Positions 1 to 9,035 are shown, counted from the first letter of the stretch. The stretch: 34,087 nt of DNA from Vicingus serpentipes (GCA_024103385.1 JAGFIT010000080.1:1-34087); one strand, 5' to 3'. Program-made: numbers and translations. Notes: generated from the sequence alone by a model not told the origin.

Positions 1-28
1 AGACAGTAGACAGTAGACAGTAGACAAA
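1..28. repeat. 7-bp tandem repeat (agacagt)
   Basis: Four consecutive copies of agacagt, the last one partial, run from the first base of the window, so the array probably continues to the left. It is a simple sequence repeat between genes and no coding function is seen. Confidence 0.85.
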
Positions 29-34
29 AAAAAC

Positions 35-158
35 AAACTTTCAACTTGATAAACTTTCAACTTGATAAACTTTTAACCGTTAAACTTTACAAACTTTTTA
101 ACTTTACAAACTTTTTAACTTTACAAACTCATCAACGTTATAAACTTTTAACTAAAGT
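35..158. repeat. Degenerate 16-17 bp tandem array
   Basis: A 16-bp unit, aaactttcaacttgat, occurs twice head to tail (35-50, 51-66). Looser units starting aaactttt or aaactttac follow, and then a 17-bp unit, aaactttttaactttac, occurs twice (91-107, 108-124). Further degenerate units reach the fixH start codon. The units touch each other without spacers, so this is a tandem repeat and not a CRISPR. It leaves little room for an ordinary promoter, and fixH is probably read from upstream. Confidence 0.75.
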
Positions 159-160
159 AT

Positions 161-598
161 ATGAAAATCAATTGGGGAGCAGGCGCATTTATCTTTTTTG
201 GGGCTTTTGTCATCTTTATGTTTGGGTTAGTATATCTTGCTTCTCAGCAAAGCCATGAGCTAGTCACAGAAAATTATTATGAAAAGGAATTAGCCTTTAA
301 AGAAACACTCAAAAAACAGGAACAAACCAAAAAGTTGACTGAGCAACTCAGTTGTAACATTAAAGAAAATCAACTCATCGTTAAATTTCCTAAAGAGGTT
401 ACCCAACCTATTTCCGGAAAATTATTCTTTTTCAAACCATCTAACGAAAAAAATGATCAAACCATTCCTTTTGAAACAGCTACCAATGAGCATATCGTTG
501 ACATTACTACTTTTTCATCAGGTATGTATAAGCTAAAAATTGACTGGCAAACTCAGGAAGTAGCCTACTTCAACGAAAAAGTGATTGTTATCCCTTAA
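161..598 (+). CDS. fixH: FixH/CcoH family protein (cbb3 oxidase assembly)
   Basis: A 145-residue protein with one N-terminal transmembrane segment (about residues 7-28) and a periplasmic remainder, starting MKINWGAGAFIFFGAF. The conserved stretch after the helix, with LVTENYYEKEL, is typical of FixH/CcoH. The family is needed for assembly or stability of the cbb3-type cytochrome oxidase in the inner membrane. The ATG at 161 is the first one directly before the membrane helix. A longer overlapping reading frame from 46 is in another frame and made of repeat DNA. A TauE/SafE-like gene follows 88 bp downstream, the usual neighbour in Bacteroidota oxidase clusters; ccoNOP and ccoG would be expected to the left, outside the window. 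The assignment rests on motif recognition. Confidence 0.85.
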   Translation: MKINWGAGAFIFFGAFVIFMFGLVYLASQQSHELVTENYYEKELAFKETLKKQEQTKKLTEQLSCNIKENQLIVKFPKEVTQPISGKLFFFKPSNEKNDQTIPFETATNEHIVDITTFSSGMYKLKIDWQTQEVAYFNEKVIVIP

Positions 599-650
599 AT
601 TGTCGAAGGAGTGAATGCAAAAAATTAAAAAATAAGGATGTGCTTAATTT

Positions 651-679
651 CATTAAATCATTCCCCCATTAAATCATTC
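651..679. repeat. Direct repeat cattaaatcattc x2
   Basis: cattaaatcattc occurs at 651-663 and 667-679, a period of 16 bp, in the gap between fixH and the TauE/SafE-like gene. The period matches that of the array at 35-66 although the sequence differs. Confidence 0.8.
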
Positions 680-686
680 ATTTTTT

Positions 687-1391
687 ATGGAATTGTATAT
701 CACCGCATTTAGTATTGGGTTATTGGGTAGCTTTCATTGTATAGGCATGTGTGGCCCAATAGCTTTTGCTCTACCCTCGAAGTCAAACGCTATTTTTCAC
801 CGGGTTATTAGTGGTATTACCTATAACATAGGTAGAATAACCACCTATATTTTGTTGGGTGTTTTATTTGGTGCTCTAGGTCAAGGAATAAGTACTGCAT
901 CCACACAGCAAGCTATATCCATTCTTTTAGGTGTAATTTTTATTCTTTCAGTACTTATTCCTAAATCATTACTCAATAAAATAAATCCAACGAAAAATAT
1001 TGGCTATTTTATCAATTCTATCAAAGCTACCTTAGGAAGATTGTTTAACTCCTCCTCTATTCCCAATCTTTTATTAATAGGTTTATTAAATGGCTTACTG
1101 CCTTGTGGCTTAGTTTACGCTGCCATAGGTGGAGCAATAGCAACAGGTGATGTGGTAAAAGGAACTTCATTTATGCTGTTCTTTGGGTTAGGTACTTTAC
1201 CGATGATGTTTACCGCTGTAATACTCTCTAATTTTATTACCGTTAACTTCCGTAATAAAATCAAAAAAATAATTCCTGTATTTATCGTTTTACTGGGTTG
1301 TCTTTTTATTCTTAGAGGGCTAAACCTAAACATCCCCTATTTGAGCCCTAAAATAAATATAGAGCGCCCATTTATTCAAGATTGCTTATAA
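687..1391 (+). CDS. TauE/SafE-like (UreH-type) membrane protein
   Basis: A 234-residue polytopic membrane protein with about six hydrophobic segments. The N-terminal motif GSFHCIGMCGPI near residue 14 has the HCxxMCGP arrangement typical of the 'sulfite exporter TauE/SafE family' group found beside cbb3 oxidase genes. A second membrane motif, LLNGLLPCGLVYAAI, lies near residue 132. The two Cys/His-containing membrane motifs suggest metal or thiol chemistry; relatives next to fixGHIS are thought to help copper delivery to, or maturation of, the oxidase, which is inference here. The ATG at 687 follows fixH by 88 bp on the same strand, so co-transcription is likely. The true substrate cannot be read from sequence, and 'sulfite exporter' is only a family label. 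Confidence 0.8.
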   Translation: MELYITAFSIGLLGSFHCIGMCGPIAFALPSKSNAIFHRVISGITYNIGRITTYILLGVLFGALGQGISTASTQQAISILLGVIFILSVLIPKSLLNKINPTKNIGYFINSIKATLGRLFNSSSIPNLLLIGLLNGLLPCGLVYAAIGGAIATGDVVKGTSFMLFFGLGTLPMMFTAVILSNFITVNFRNKIKKIIPVFIVLLGCLFILRGLNLNIPYLSPKINIERPFIQDCL

Positions 1392-1428
1392 TTAAGTAAT
1401 TGACAGTTAATATATTGGTTCATTTCCG

Positions 1429-1436
1429 TATTTTTG
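1429..1436 (+). promoter_or_regulatory. Candidate -7 element TATTTTTG
   Basis: This matches the Bacteroidota TAnnTTTG element and sits 19 bp before the ATG at 1456. No TTG lies at the expected 19-21 bp upstream (the nearest is 26 bp away), so the match is partial. Confidence 0.35.
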
Positions 1437-1455
1437 AAATCATAATACTATTCTT

Positions 1456-3036
1456 ATGAAAAATTTATTTATTCTAATTCTACTATTCACTAATTATACC
1501 ATTTCAGCACAAAATACTAACCTATCAAATGGATTTGTATTTGATGGCGAGCCTTACATTACTGTAAACCCTAACAACTCTCAACACCTTGTTGTTGCAT
1601 GGATGGGATGGAAACTTAGCAACCAATTAGTAATTAAAACAAGAACAAGTTTTGATGCAGGTCAAACATGGAGTACAACTACAAATGTCCCTCACGTGTT
1701 AAGCACCTACACTTCTGCTGATCCTTCTTTGGCTTTTGATAATAACGGAAACTTATTTTTATGCTTTATTGACCATGTTGAAAATCCTATTACTGGAGGA
1801 GTTTATGTAGTTAAATCTACTGATGGTGGATTAAACTGGGGAACACCAACAGAAGTTATTAATGTTAATGCGGATGGCAACCAATTCCCTATAGACCGAC
1901 CATGGATTGCTATTGACAACTCGGGAGGAAGCAACGATGGAAATATTTATGTTACTTCAATGAGTCCAGATAGACCCAACCCTGTGCCTCCTTATCATCC
2001 TTATTTGACACGTTCTACTGATGGAGCAGCCTCTTTTGATGCTTATCGATATACCGATACTAGTGTAGCTAATTATTTAGCTGGAAACATTATTCGACAA
2101 CCGATGTCTTCTCCTACTGTTTCTGCTGATGGAACATTACATATCATTTACCCTAGTTATATGCCTTCTCAAAGTTTATTTGCCCAATATATTTTGGCAA
2201 CATCCAATGATGCAGGAAATACTTTTACTTACAATTATGCTCTCTCATCTACTACAGGAATTAGTGATACCTTAGCAAAAGCTGGATATTTGCTTAAATC
2301 AAATCCTGCAGACGCGAATCATTTAGCACTTTTTTACCCTCAAGTTACCAACGGAGATTTAGATATTTTTATGGTGGAAAGTACCAACAAAGGTATAAAT
2401 TGGAGTGCACCAATAAGAATCAATGACGATGCTGTTGCTAACAATCGAATGCAAGATTTGGTATGGGCTGATTTTGATACTGATGGTGATTTAATTGTTA
2501 CCTGGAGGGACAGGCGAAATGCAAATGATTCTACCTATACAGTTAATACAGAAATCTATGGAGCTGTTCGTTGGAAAGATTCAACTAATTTTTCAGCTAA
2601 TTTTCCGATAACAGACTCCAGCATATCCTACAATGCTGTTCTATCCCAAAATGGAAATGATTTTATGTCTGTTAACATGGTTAACGATACAGCTTATGCA
2701 GTTTGGGGAGATACCCGAAATGGTTATTTAAACATCTGGTTCCAACAAATTGATTTGGCCACAGGAGCTACTTCTGTCAAAGATTTAGCAAATGATATTA
2801 CTTCCATTCAAATTTATCCTAACCCTATCCAAAACCAAACAACTATTGATTTTGGTGATAATCATTTAACAAATGCGTATTATGAAATTTTAAATGCATT
2901 AGGAGAAGTTATTCTGCATGAAAATGTCACCCAAAATAGTCAGGTGATTGATTTATCTCCTTATGCTAAAGGAAGTTATTTTATACGATTCACGAATGAT
3001 TCGGGGAGTCAAACGCTTAAAATGGTGAAACAATAA
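1456..3036 (+). CDS. Secreted BNR/Asp-box repeat protein, T9SS cargo
   Basis: A 526-residue exported protein. Residues 1-19 form a signal peptide ending in ISAQ. Asp-box motifs of sialidase-like beta-propellers (S/T-x-D-x-G-x-x-W/F) are visible at about 65-72 (SFDAGQTW), 121-128 (STDGGLNW), STDGAASF near 187, SNDAGNTF and STNKGINW. The last 75 residues are a T9SS type A sorting domain that begins IQIYPNP and ends with LKMVKQ. The protein is therefore probably secreted or surface-anchored through the type IX system and folds as a propeller. Glycosidase activity cannot be claimed because I did not identify the sialidase catalytic Arg/Tyr set. It lies 9 bp before another T9SS cargo gene and the two probably form one transcript. 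Confidence 0.8.
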   Translation: MKNLFILILLFTNYTISAQNTNLSNGFVFDGEPYITVNPNNSQHLVVAWMGWKLSNQLVIKTRTSFDAGQTWSTTTNVPHVLSTYTSADPSLAFDNNGNLFLCFIDHVENPITGGVYVVKSTDGGLNWGTPTEVINVNADGNQFPIDRPWIAIDNSGGSNDGNIYVTSMSPDRPNPVPPYHPYLTRSTDGAASFDAYRYTDTSVANYLAGNIIRQPMSSPTVSADGTLHIIYPSYMPSQSLFAQYILATSNDAGNTFTYNYALSSTTGISDTLAKAGYLLKSNPADANHLALFYPQVTNGDLDIFMVESTNKGINWSAPIRINDDAVANNRMQDLVWADFDTDGDLIVTWRDRRNANDSTYTVNTEIYGAVRWKDSTNFSANFPITDSSISYNAVLSQNGNDFMSVNMVNDTAYAVWGDTRNGYLNIWFQQIDLATGATSVKDLANDITSIQIYPNPIQNQTTIDFGDNHLTNAYYEILNALGEVILHENVTQNSQVIDLSPYAKGSYFIRFTNDSGSQTLKMVKQ

Positions 3037-3045
3037 AATGTTACT

Positions 3046-4455
3046 ATGAAGTTAACTCCATCCATATTCCTTGTAATATCCTTTCTTTGCTGTAATTCCA
3101 TCTTCTCTCAATTAAATATTCAACATGCTGTGGATATTCCTATGTCTTGTGGAGCTTTACCTATGACAATGCTTCATGACCAAATAGGGAGAGACTATTT
3201 GTATGTTGCTCAAAAATCAGGAGGATTAACTATCTATGATATTTCTACCATTAACACTCCCATATTAGTAGATTCTATTCCTATTAATTCGCTAGACACC
3301 TTAGACGTGATGAGCCTCTCACAAAAAGGCAATTACCTTTATTTGGCATTAGGTAATTTCTTTAATGGAGGCAATCAATATTCTGGAATGGCAATTATTG
3401 ATGTTACTACTCCCTCATCCGCTATCATAACCGATATATGGAAGCATGCTACTCCCGGACAAGGTGCTGGGTTTGTTGCTTTAGAAGGCAATTATGCCTA
3501 CCTCGCTGCAATGGGAAATGGATTAATTACCTTTGATGTGAGCGATAAAAATAACATCGTCTTTTTATCTCAATTAGTACCCTCTATTAACTTTCCAGAT
3601 CCCAGTCCAGATCCTAACAAATATAATGCAAGGGGCATGGCTGTTAAAAATGATATCGTTTACCTAGCGTACGATGCTGGAGGATTAAGAATAATTAATG
3701 TTACTGATAAGTTAAACCCTGCACAAAATGGTCAATATTCCCTTCCTGTATTAAATGGAAAACCTCGTGCCTATAATAACATTATATTAGACGACTCTTT
3801 GGTTTATGTAACTATCGATTATTGTGGATTAGAAATATTAAATGTTAGTGATACAACTAACATAACACAAGTAGGTTGGTGGAATCCTTGGGGGTGCCCA
3901 TCAAACAATTGGTTTACAAGTACAGGGCATACTAACGAACTGGCTTATGATAAAAACTGTGAAGTACTATTTATGTCTACTGGAAAAAGCGAAATGTATG
4001 CTGTAGATATTTCAAATCCAGCTCAACCCGACTCTATAGCCGTTTTTGGAAATACAACTAATAATTTAGGGACTTGGGGAGTATCTCAACACAATAACCA
4101 GTTATTTTTATCCTACATCTGTACGTTAGGTATTCCCTTTCCTGGAAATTGGGCAGGAGTTAAAGCCTTAACTTACGATAACAATTGCAGTACTGGTATT
4201 AGTGAAGAACTAGAAAAAATTGAGATTAAAATTTATCCTAATCCTACTTCTAATAAAACTACCATTGATTTTGAAGAATATGATTTAAACCACGCCTATT
4301 ATCAAATCATTAATCTTTTAGGTGAAATTATAGAAACCCAACCCATAACTAAAAAGCAACAATTACTAAACCTCTCTTATTTTGATCAAGGAGTCTATTT
4401 TATTAAATTCACCAACCATTCAGGAAGTCAAACACTTAAATTGATTAAGGATTAA
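3046..4455 (+). CDS. Secreted LVIVD-repeat protein, T9SS cargo
   Basis: A 469-residue exported protein with a signal peptide ending near residue 21 (SIFSQ). The body has repeated segments of the form YVAQKSGGLTIYDISTINTP, YLAAMGNGLITFDVSDKNN, YLAYDAGGLRIINVTDKLNP and YVTIDYCGLEILNVSDTTN, matching LVIVD repeats that build a beta-propeller. The C-terminus, from EIKIYPNPTSN to LKLIKD, is a T9SS type A sorting domain closely similar to that of the preceding gene. The function beyond a secreted or surface propeller protein is unknown. The 9-bp gap to the upstream gene suggests co-expression. The next gene is convergent, with only 42 bp between the two stop codons. Confidence 0.8.
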   Translation: MKLTPSIFLVISFLCCNSIFSQLNIQHAVDIPMSCGALPMTMLHDQIGRDYLYVAQKSGGLTIYDISTINTPILVDSIPINSLDTLDVMSLSQKGNYLYLALGNFFNGGNQYSGMAIIDVTTPSSAIITDIWKHATPGQGAGFVALEGNYAYLAAMGNGLITFDVSDKNNIVFLSQLVPSINFPDPSPDPNKYNARGMAVKNDIVYLAYDAGGLRIINVTDKLNPAQNGQYSLPVLNGKPRAYNNIILDDSLVYVTIDYCGLEILNVSDTTNITQVGWWNPWGCPSNNWFTSTGHTNELAYDKNCEVLFMSTGKSEMYAVDISNPAQPDSIAVFGNTTNNLGTWGVSQHNNQLFLSYICTLGIPFPGNWAGVKALTYDNNCSTGISEELEKIEIKIYPNPTSNKTTIDFEEYDLNHAYYQIINLLGEIIETQPITKKQQLLNLSYFDQGVYFIKFTNHSGSQTLKLIKD

Positions 4456-4497
4456 ACATAATTAACCATTTGAAAGTACAAATTCTAGTATACTTTG

Positions 4498-5238
4498 TTA
4501 TTCAACAAGGTTAGAAGTAAATTTTCTTCTAATCTTTATTAGTTGATACCTAAAATTATCGTAAAATAGGCTTACAATTAAAATCAAAGCACAAAAAATC
4601 AAGGTGTTTAGTTTTAAATCAACTTTAGAATAAAGAAACCCACCTACTAGTCCACCAGCAAAAAAGAATGAAATGATATAAATCCTTAATTTAATATTTG
4701 CTTTTAGTTTTTCCCTATATGGATATTCTTTTGGAAAGAGCAATTGAGAAATATCAATACCTAAATCTGTAAAAAGACCTGTTAAGTGTGTTGTTCTTAC
4801 CACTGCATTTGAAATTTTGGTTACAAAAGAATTCTGAAGTCCCATTGCAAAAAGCAGTAAACAAACAATTAAATCGGGAGATTTCATCTCAATAGTATTA
4901 CTTAAAATCCCGATAGAGATTAAGATGAGGCTTTCAATTATTGTTGGTAAAAAGAAAACATTGAGCTTTTTATTTTCTTTAAATTTCTCAATCAAAAAAC
5001 TAGATGAAAATGAACCGAAAAGAAATGAGAAAATATAAAGGAAATATATTGTGCCTTTCCAAAAATTAAAAGTAGCAACATCATTAATAAATAATGCAAA
5101 ATGACCTGTAACATTTGTCGTCAATTGTTTAAAAGCCAAAAATCCTGTAACATTTACAATTCCAGCCACAAAAGACAAAATAATAGCAATTTGTAGATTA
5201 TGTTTTAAAGTTCTACTTTCACCTTGATGTCTAAACAT
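4498..5238 (-). CDS. YoaK family (DUF1275) membrane protein
   Basis: A 246-residue integral membrane protein with about six hydrophobic segments. The N-terminal segment IILSFVAGIVNVTGFLAF followed by TTNVTGHF is the recognisable DUF1275 (YoaK) signature. The family is widespread and its biochemical role is not settled. The protein starts at the ATG at 5238, and no nearby minus-strand gene lies within 120 bp, so it appears to be a single-gene unit. It converges on the LVIVD-repeat gene. The product name rests on family motifs only. Confidence 0.75.
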   Translation of the reverse strand: MFRHQGESRTLKHNLQIAIILSFVAGIVNVTGFLAFKQLTTNVTGHFALFINDVATFNFWKGTIYFLYIFSFLFGSFSSSFLIEKFKENKKLNVFFLPTIIESLILISIGILSNTIEMKSPDLIVCLLLFAMGLQNSFVTKISNAVVRTTHLTGLFTDLGIDISQLLFPKEYPYREKLKANIKLRIYIISFFFAGGLVGGFLYSKVDLKLNTLIFCALILIVSLFYDNFRYQLIKIRRKFTSNLVE

Positions 5239-5365
5239 TTCATTTTCATTTATTCAATTCCATTTTTTGTAATCACAATCTTTAGGTAACGGAAACTATA
5301 TGCTATATTTAATAGTACCAAAGTAATGAAGTTTGGATTAATTGACAAAAGAGGTTAATAAACAA

Positions 5366-6637
5366 CTATTCTTCCGAGATAATTACTTTAGGAACTCTTA
5401 GCAACATTAAAAATCCAAAAATAAAGAATACGATTAATGCCAAAACAGATTCTCTTATACTAAAAAAGCTTTCTATAAATCCAAAGGAGAAGGTTCCTAT
5501 TACTATTCCTAATTTCTCCAACACATCATAAAAACTAAAAAACGAGGCGTGGTCTTGCGTTTCTGGAAGCATTTTAGAGTAAGTAGATCGTGACAATGAT
5601 TGTATTCCTCCCATTACAAAGCCTATTACCGCAGCAATAATATAGAATTGTAATGGTTCACGGACAAATAAATAAGCAGCAATACAAATAAACACCCAAA
5701 ATAAAACCACTAAACCTAAAGTTTTAATATTCCCAACTTTATTGGATAAAGAAGCCATCAAGTAAGCTCCTGCTATTGCAATAAATTGTATCAATAATAT
5801 ACTCACAATTAAACCTGTCTGCATTTCTTTTTCACTAGTCCACTTTATTTCCTTTGTCCCAAAAAACACAGCCATAATCATCACAGTTTGTACCCCCATA
5901 TTATATAAAAAGAAAGATGTTAAATAACGTTTCAATCCTACCATTTCTTTTACTTGTTTCCATACTATTTTTAGTTCTTCAAAACCTTTAGTTAATTTAT
6001 TTCCCTCTACTTTACGGTGGTAAACATTGTTAGGCAAACCTCTAAAAGTGATCTGACTAAACAATAACCACCAAAGCCCTGTAAGAACAAAAGACCATTT
6101 GGCTGCAACACCAAACCCCATCATTAACACTAAACAAATAATAAGCAATAAAGAAGCTCCTACATAACCTTTTGCATAACCTATAGCGCTAACCCTGTCG
6201 TGTAACCTAGGTGTTGCAATTTCTGGCAAATAGGCATTGTAAAAAACCAAACTTCCTGAGAAACCAATACTTGCTAATAAAATTGAAATCATGCTAAATT
6301 CTAGGTAATCCGCATTAAAAAAAAATAGACTCATACATGAAATTGCTCCTAGATAGCAAAAAAAGCGCATGTAACTTTTTTTTGTCCCAGAGTAATCAGC
6401 AACTCCTGACAACAGAGGGGATAAAAAAGCAACTAAGATATACGAGAAAGAAATTACATAAGAATAGAGTTCTGTATTAACAAATTCTTTTCCAAAGAAA
6501 AATACGTTTTCATCAGTTGATTTTTCATAGAAAATGGGAAAAATAGCAGAAGTAATAACTAAAGGGTAAACAGAGTTTGCCCAATCATACATTGTCCAAG
6601 CACTAATAGTTTTTCGGTCATTTACCTTCAATTCCAT
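5366..6637 (-). CDS. MFS transporter, UMF1/Atg22-like
   Basis: A polytopic membrane protein of about 423 residues with some eleven or twelve hydrophobic segments. The N-terminal motif MYDWANSVYPLVI and the following FSYILVAFLSPLLSGVADYSG are characteristic of the UMF1 branch of the major facilitator superfamily (Pfam MFS_1/UMF1, Atg22-like). The substrate is unknown. I place the start at the ATG at 6637, which overlaps the stop of the upstream gene as TAATG; an in-frame TTG at 6646 would add three residues but is less likely. It is the last gene of the tatA-antiporter-CAP-MFS run and was probably translated by coupling. No clear hairpin terminator is seen below 5366. Confidence 0.8.
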   Translation of the reverse strand: MELKVNDRKTISAWTMYDWANSVYPLVITSAIFPIFYEKSTDENVFFFGKEFVNTELYSYVISFSYILVAFLSPLLSGVADYSGTKKSYMRFFCYLGAISCMSLFFFNADYLEFSMISILLASIGFSGSLVFYNAYLPEIATPRLHDRVSAIGYAKGYVGASLLLIICLVLMMGFGVAAKWSFVLTGLWWLLFSQITFRGLPNNVYHRKVEGNKLTKGFEELKIVWKQVKEMVGLKRYLTSFFLYNMGVQTVMIMAVFFGTKEIKWTSEKEMQTGLIVSILLIQFIAIAGAYLMASLSNKVGNIKTLGLVVLFWVFICIAAYLFVREPLQFYIIAAVIGFVMGGIQSLSRSTYSKMLPETQDHASFFSFYDVLEKLGIVIGTFSFGFIESFFSIRESVLALIVFFIFGFLMLLRVPKVIISEE

Positions 6638-9018
6638 TAATGACAAGTATTACAATAAAGTTCTTTTACCGACAAATCTTTTAATAATTGAAAACTCATG
6701 TTGGGAAATCCAAAAAGATTACAAAATCGCTTTTTGTTCATCAATTTTGCTCTTTCCATAAACTGTAAATACTCTTCTTCAGGTACTTTTTCTTTATTAT
6801 AAATAGCTACTGATAAGAAAGTGTACAAAAACTCTTCGTCAATATTCGGTTTTTCAGCCCAAGGCTTCATTAATTCAATTGTCCAATCAATTCGCATTTG
6901 AAAAATAAAATAATTGGCGACTTTAAAAACCTGATCTCTCGTTAAGTTCGATTGTAATAAAATTTTCTGCACTTCATCCAATGCTTTATCTCTTTCTTTA
7001 AATTTATTATTGTCATAATAAACATCTGCAGCAACCAGGTTATAATTAAGCACTAATCTACTAATTTGCCACTTTTCAATTTCTGTACTATACAAAGCTT
7101 TAATCTCTCTTAATAAATCTTTTGGATTAGGCTCTCTGCTATATTTTGTTGCCCACAACAATAACCTCAATGCGATTTTGTTATATTTCAAAAACACATT
7201 ATCAGGGGCAATAACTAATTGGGTTTCTATTTCTTTTAATAGGTGTTTATTTAAACTATCTTCATCAGCACTTTCTATTTGATTTTTCCACCTAAATGCA
7301 ATTTGATTATTATTTAAAGGTACTGCTTCCTTTAAATGGGGAAGTTGAGGAGTCAAAACAACTTCTTTATTCATTTTTCCATTTTTAATACTGTTAATCA
7401 TTACTGATTGATATATCTTCGCTTTAGCGAAATCTTTATTCGATAACGCATTTTCAAAATACTTAGGCAGCATTTGATAAAGGCTTTCATCCATGAACAC
7501 CTTTTCCACGGTAAGTGTAATTATTGCTTCTCTTTGGGTTTCTAAGTATGGTTCTAAATCATAACTCAAAGTATCTGAGTTTACTATTTTTCTAATTTCT
7601 TCTTTACTTTTCCCTTTAAAATCTTTTTCATAAGGGGATCCTTTTATTGATTCAAAAAATCCCTCCCAGTTTTCCGCTGTTTTTATGGTATACGGTACGT
7701 CTTTCAAATTGTACTTTTGCATCGCTTTAAGAATGGTTTTCGCTCTTTTTTGTTGGAGAATCTCATTGGTTTTAACTTCTCCTTCTATAGATGAATAAGC
7801 TAAAATAGCTATATTCTTTAGCTCATATTTAGGCAAACTAATCGAATCTAAAAACGGTTTAATATCTGCATCGCTATAATTGGTTTTATTTTTTTCAAAA
7901 GGAATAGTAAACTTTAATACATTTAAAATTGAATCTGCTCTATCTGTTACAGAAAGTGTATCCATAATCAAACGCATATCCAACGAATGTAAATTCTCTC
8001 CTCCTAAGCTGTTGTAAACTATTGTTTGACATAAACAATTATCTTTAATGATCAACAAATTAAATTCTGTTTTATTGGTATCTACATAATCTGGTATAGG
8101 TCCTAAAGCAACTTCAATTTCTCCTTTCTCCTTTAATTCATTTTTACCAAAAATGTGCGACTTAGGAATTGGAGGCAACATGATTCCTGTATGTATTTTA
8201 GATGGATAAAGTTTATTACCCGAACCACAAGCAAATTGATCTCTAGAAATAATATCCAGTGCAATTGCATCTTTTGAATCTTTAAGTACATTTTGAAACA
8301 ATGCCAGGTCATGGAAATAAAAATAAATTTGTCCGTTCTTAAAATAGATATTATCAGACATTAATTGAGGTAAATAAGGGTAAGTACTAATTAACTCGCC
8401 ACACTTGTTTTTATCATAGCTTTCAATGCCATAATCATCCCTGTTAGGCTTAACACCTGGAGGTAATAGATAAGGTTCAGAAGCCACAACATGAGTAGCT
8501 ATCACCGTTTTATCCTTTTCATCCAATAGTACTGCTAATCCTGAGTTAACATATTTAGGATTACTTATTACTTCTTTATCGTCTTTATCTGCTAACCAAC
8601 CTTCCACTATAATTTTAGCAACACTTTCATAAGACTTAATCTTAACTTTCCCCCCTGATTTAGGTGATTTCATGTAAGTATCTATTTTTACCTTGTAACA
8701 ATTTTCTGACACTTTTCCATGCATTCCATCATAAAACATCGCTCGATTAAATGGTGTATCTTTTTTACCTGAAGGCTGAGAATGAGTTACACTTCCGCTT
8801 TTAAGAATAAATAAGGATTGATCTTCAGCTGCTAGGGTAAGCACCTCGTCTTTTATGTATGGTGGTAAGCTTTTACTAGTTCGGTAAGCATTAATTTCTT
8901 CTCGAATCAACTGTTCTAAATAAGATCGACTATATTGATAATCAACATCATCAACTGGTTTCTGAGCAAACAAAAACAGAGAGCAAACTAAAATTAATAT
9001 GGTAAATAAATACTTCAA
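6637..9018 (-). CDS. Exported CAP-domain protein with OmpA-like segment
   Basis: A 793-residue exported protein. Residues 1-19 form a signal peptide ending LFLFAQ. Residues about 30-180 resemble a CAP/SCP/PR-1 domain, with candidate pocket residues H79 (VTHSQ), E105 (SENC) and H176 (ATHVV). Residues about 365-505 resemble an OmpA C-terminal, peptidoglycan-binding fold: FTIPFEKNKT, then IAILAYSSIEGEVKTNEI and KRAKTIL. The remaining C-terminus is helical with no domain I recognise. Translation must begin at the TTG at 9018, because an in-frame TAA lies two codons upstream and the signal peptide starts directly after the TTG; the next Met is near residue 94. The gene follows the antiporter by 17 bp and overlaps the MFS start by one base. 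The OmpA-like call is weaker than the CAP call. Confidence 0.7.
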   Translation of the reverse strand: MKYLFTILILVCSLFLFAQKPVDDVDYQYSRSYLEQLIREEINAYRTSKSLPPYIKDEVLTLAAEDQSLFILKSGSVTHSQPSGKKDTPFNRAMFYDGMHGKVSENCYKVKIDTYMKSPKSGGKVKIKSYESVAKIIVEGWLADKDDKEVISNPKYVNSGLAVLLDEKDKTVIATHVVASEPYLLPPGVKPNRDDYGIESYDKNKCGELISTYPYLPQLMSDNIYFKNGQIYFYFHDLALFQNVLKDSKDAIALDIISRDQFACGSGNKLYPSKIHTGIMLPPIPKSHIFGKNELKEKGEIEVALGPIPDYVDTNKTEFNLLIIKDNCLCQTIVYNSLGGENLHSLDMRLIMDTLSVTDRADSILNVLKFTIPFEKNKTNYSDADIKPFLDSISLPKYELKNIAILAYSSIEGEVKTNEILQQKRAKTILKAMQKYNLKDVPYTIKTAENWEGFFESIKGSPYEKDFKGKSKEEIRKIVNSDTLSYDLEPYLETQREAIITLTVEKVFMDESLYQMLPKYFENALSNKDFAKAKIYQSVMINSIKNGKMNKEVVLTPQLPHLKEAVPLNNNQIAFRWKNQIESADEDSLNKHLLKEIETQLVIAPDNVFLKYNKIALRLLLWATKYSREPNPKDLLREIKALYSTEIEKWQISRLVLNYNLVAADVYYDNNKFKERDKALDEVQKILLQSNLTRDQVFKVANYFIFQMRIDWTIELMKPWAEKPNIDEEFLYTFLSVAIYNKEKVPEEEYLQFMERAKLMNKKRFCNLFGFPNMSFQLLKDLSVKELYCNTCH

Positions 9019-9035
9019 TCCTTATTATTTATCAA

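Noticed and set aside
35..158. CRISPR array before fixH
   Set aside because: The units are contiguous, without unique spacers, and no cas gene is in the window.
46..258. Open frame of 70 codons overlapping the fixH start
   Set aside because: It is made of the tandem repeat units at its beginning and then runs out of frame into fixH. The fixH frame has the membrane helix and family motifs.
4456..4497. Terminator between the LVIVD-repeat gene and the DUF1275 gene
   Set aside because: The only inverted repeat, aaagta/tacttt, is six base pairs of A-T-rich sequence with no T-run, too weak to call.
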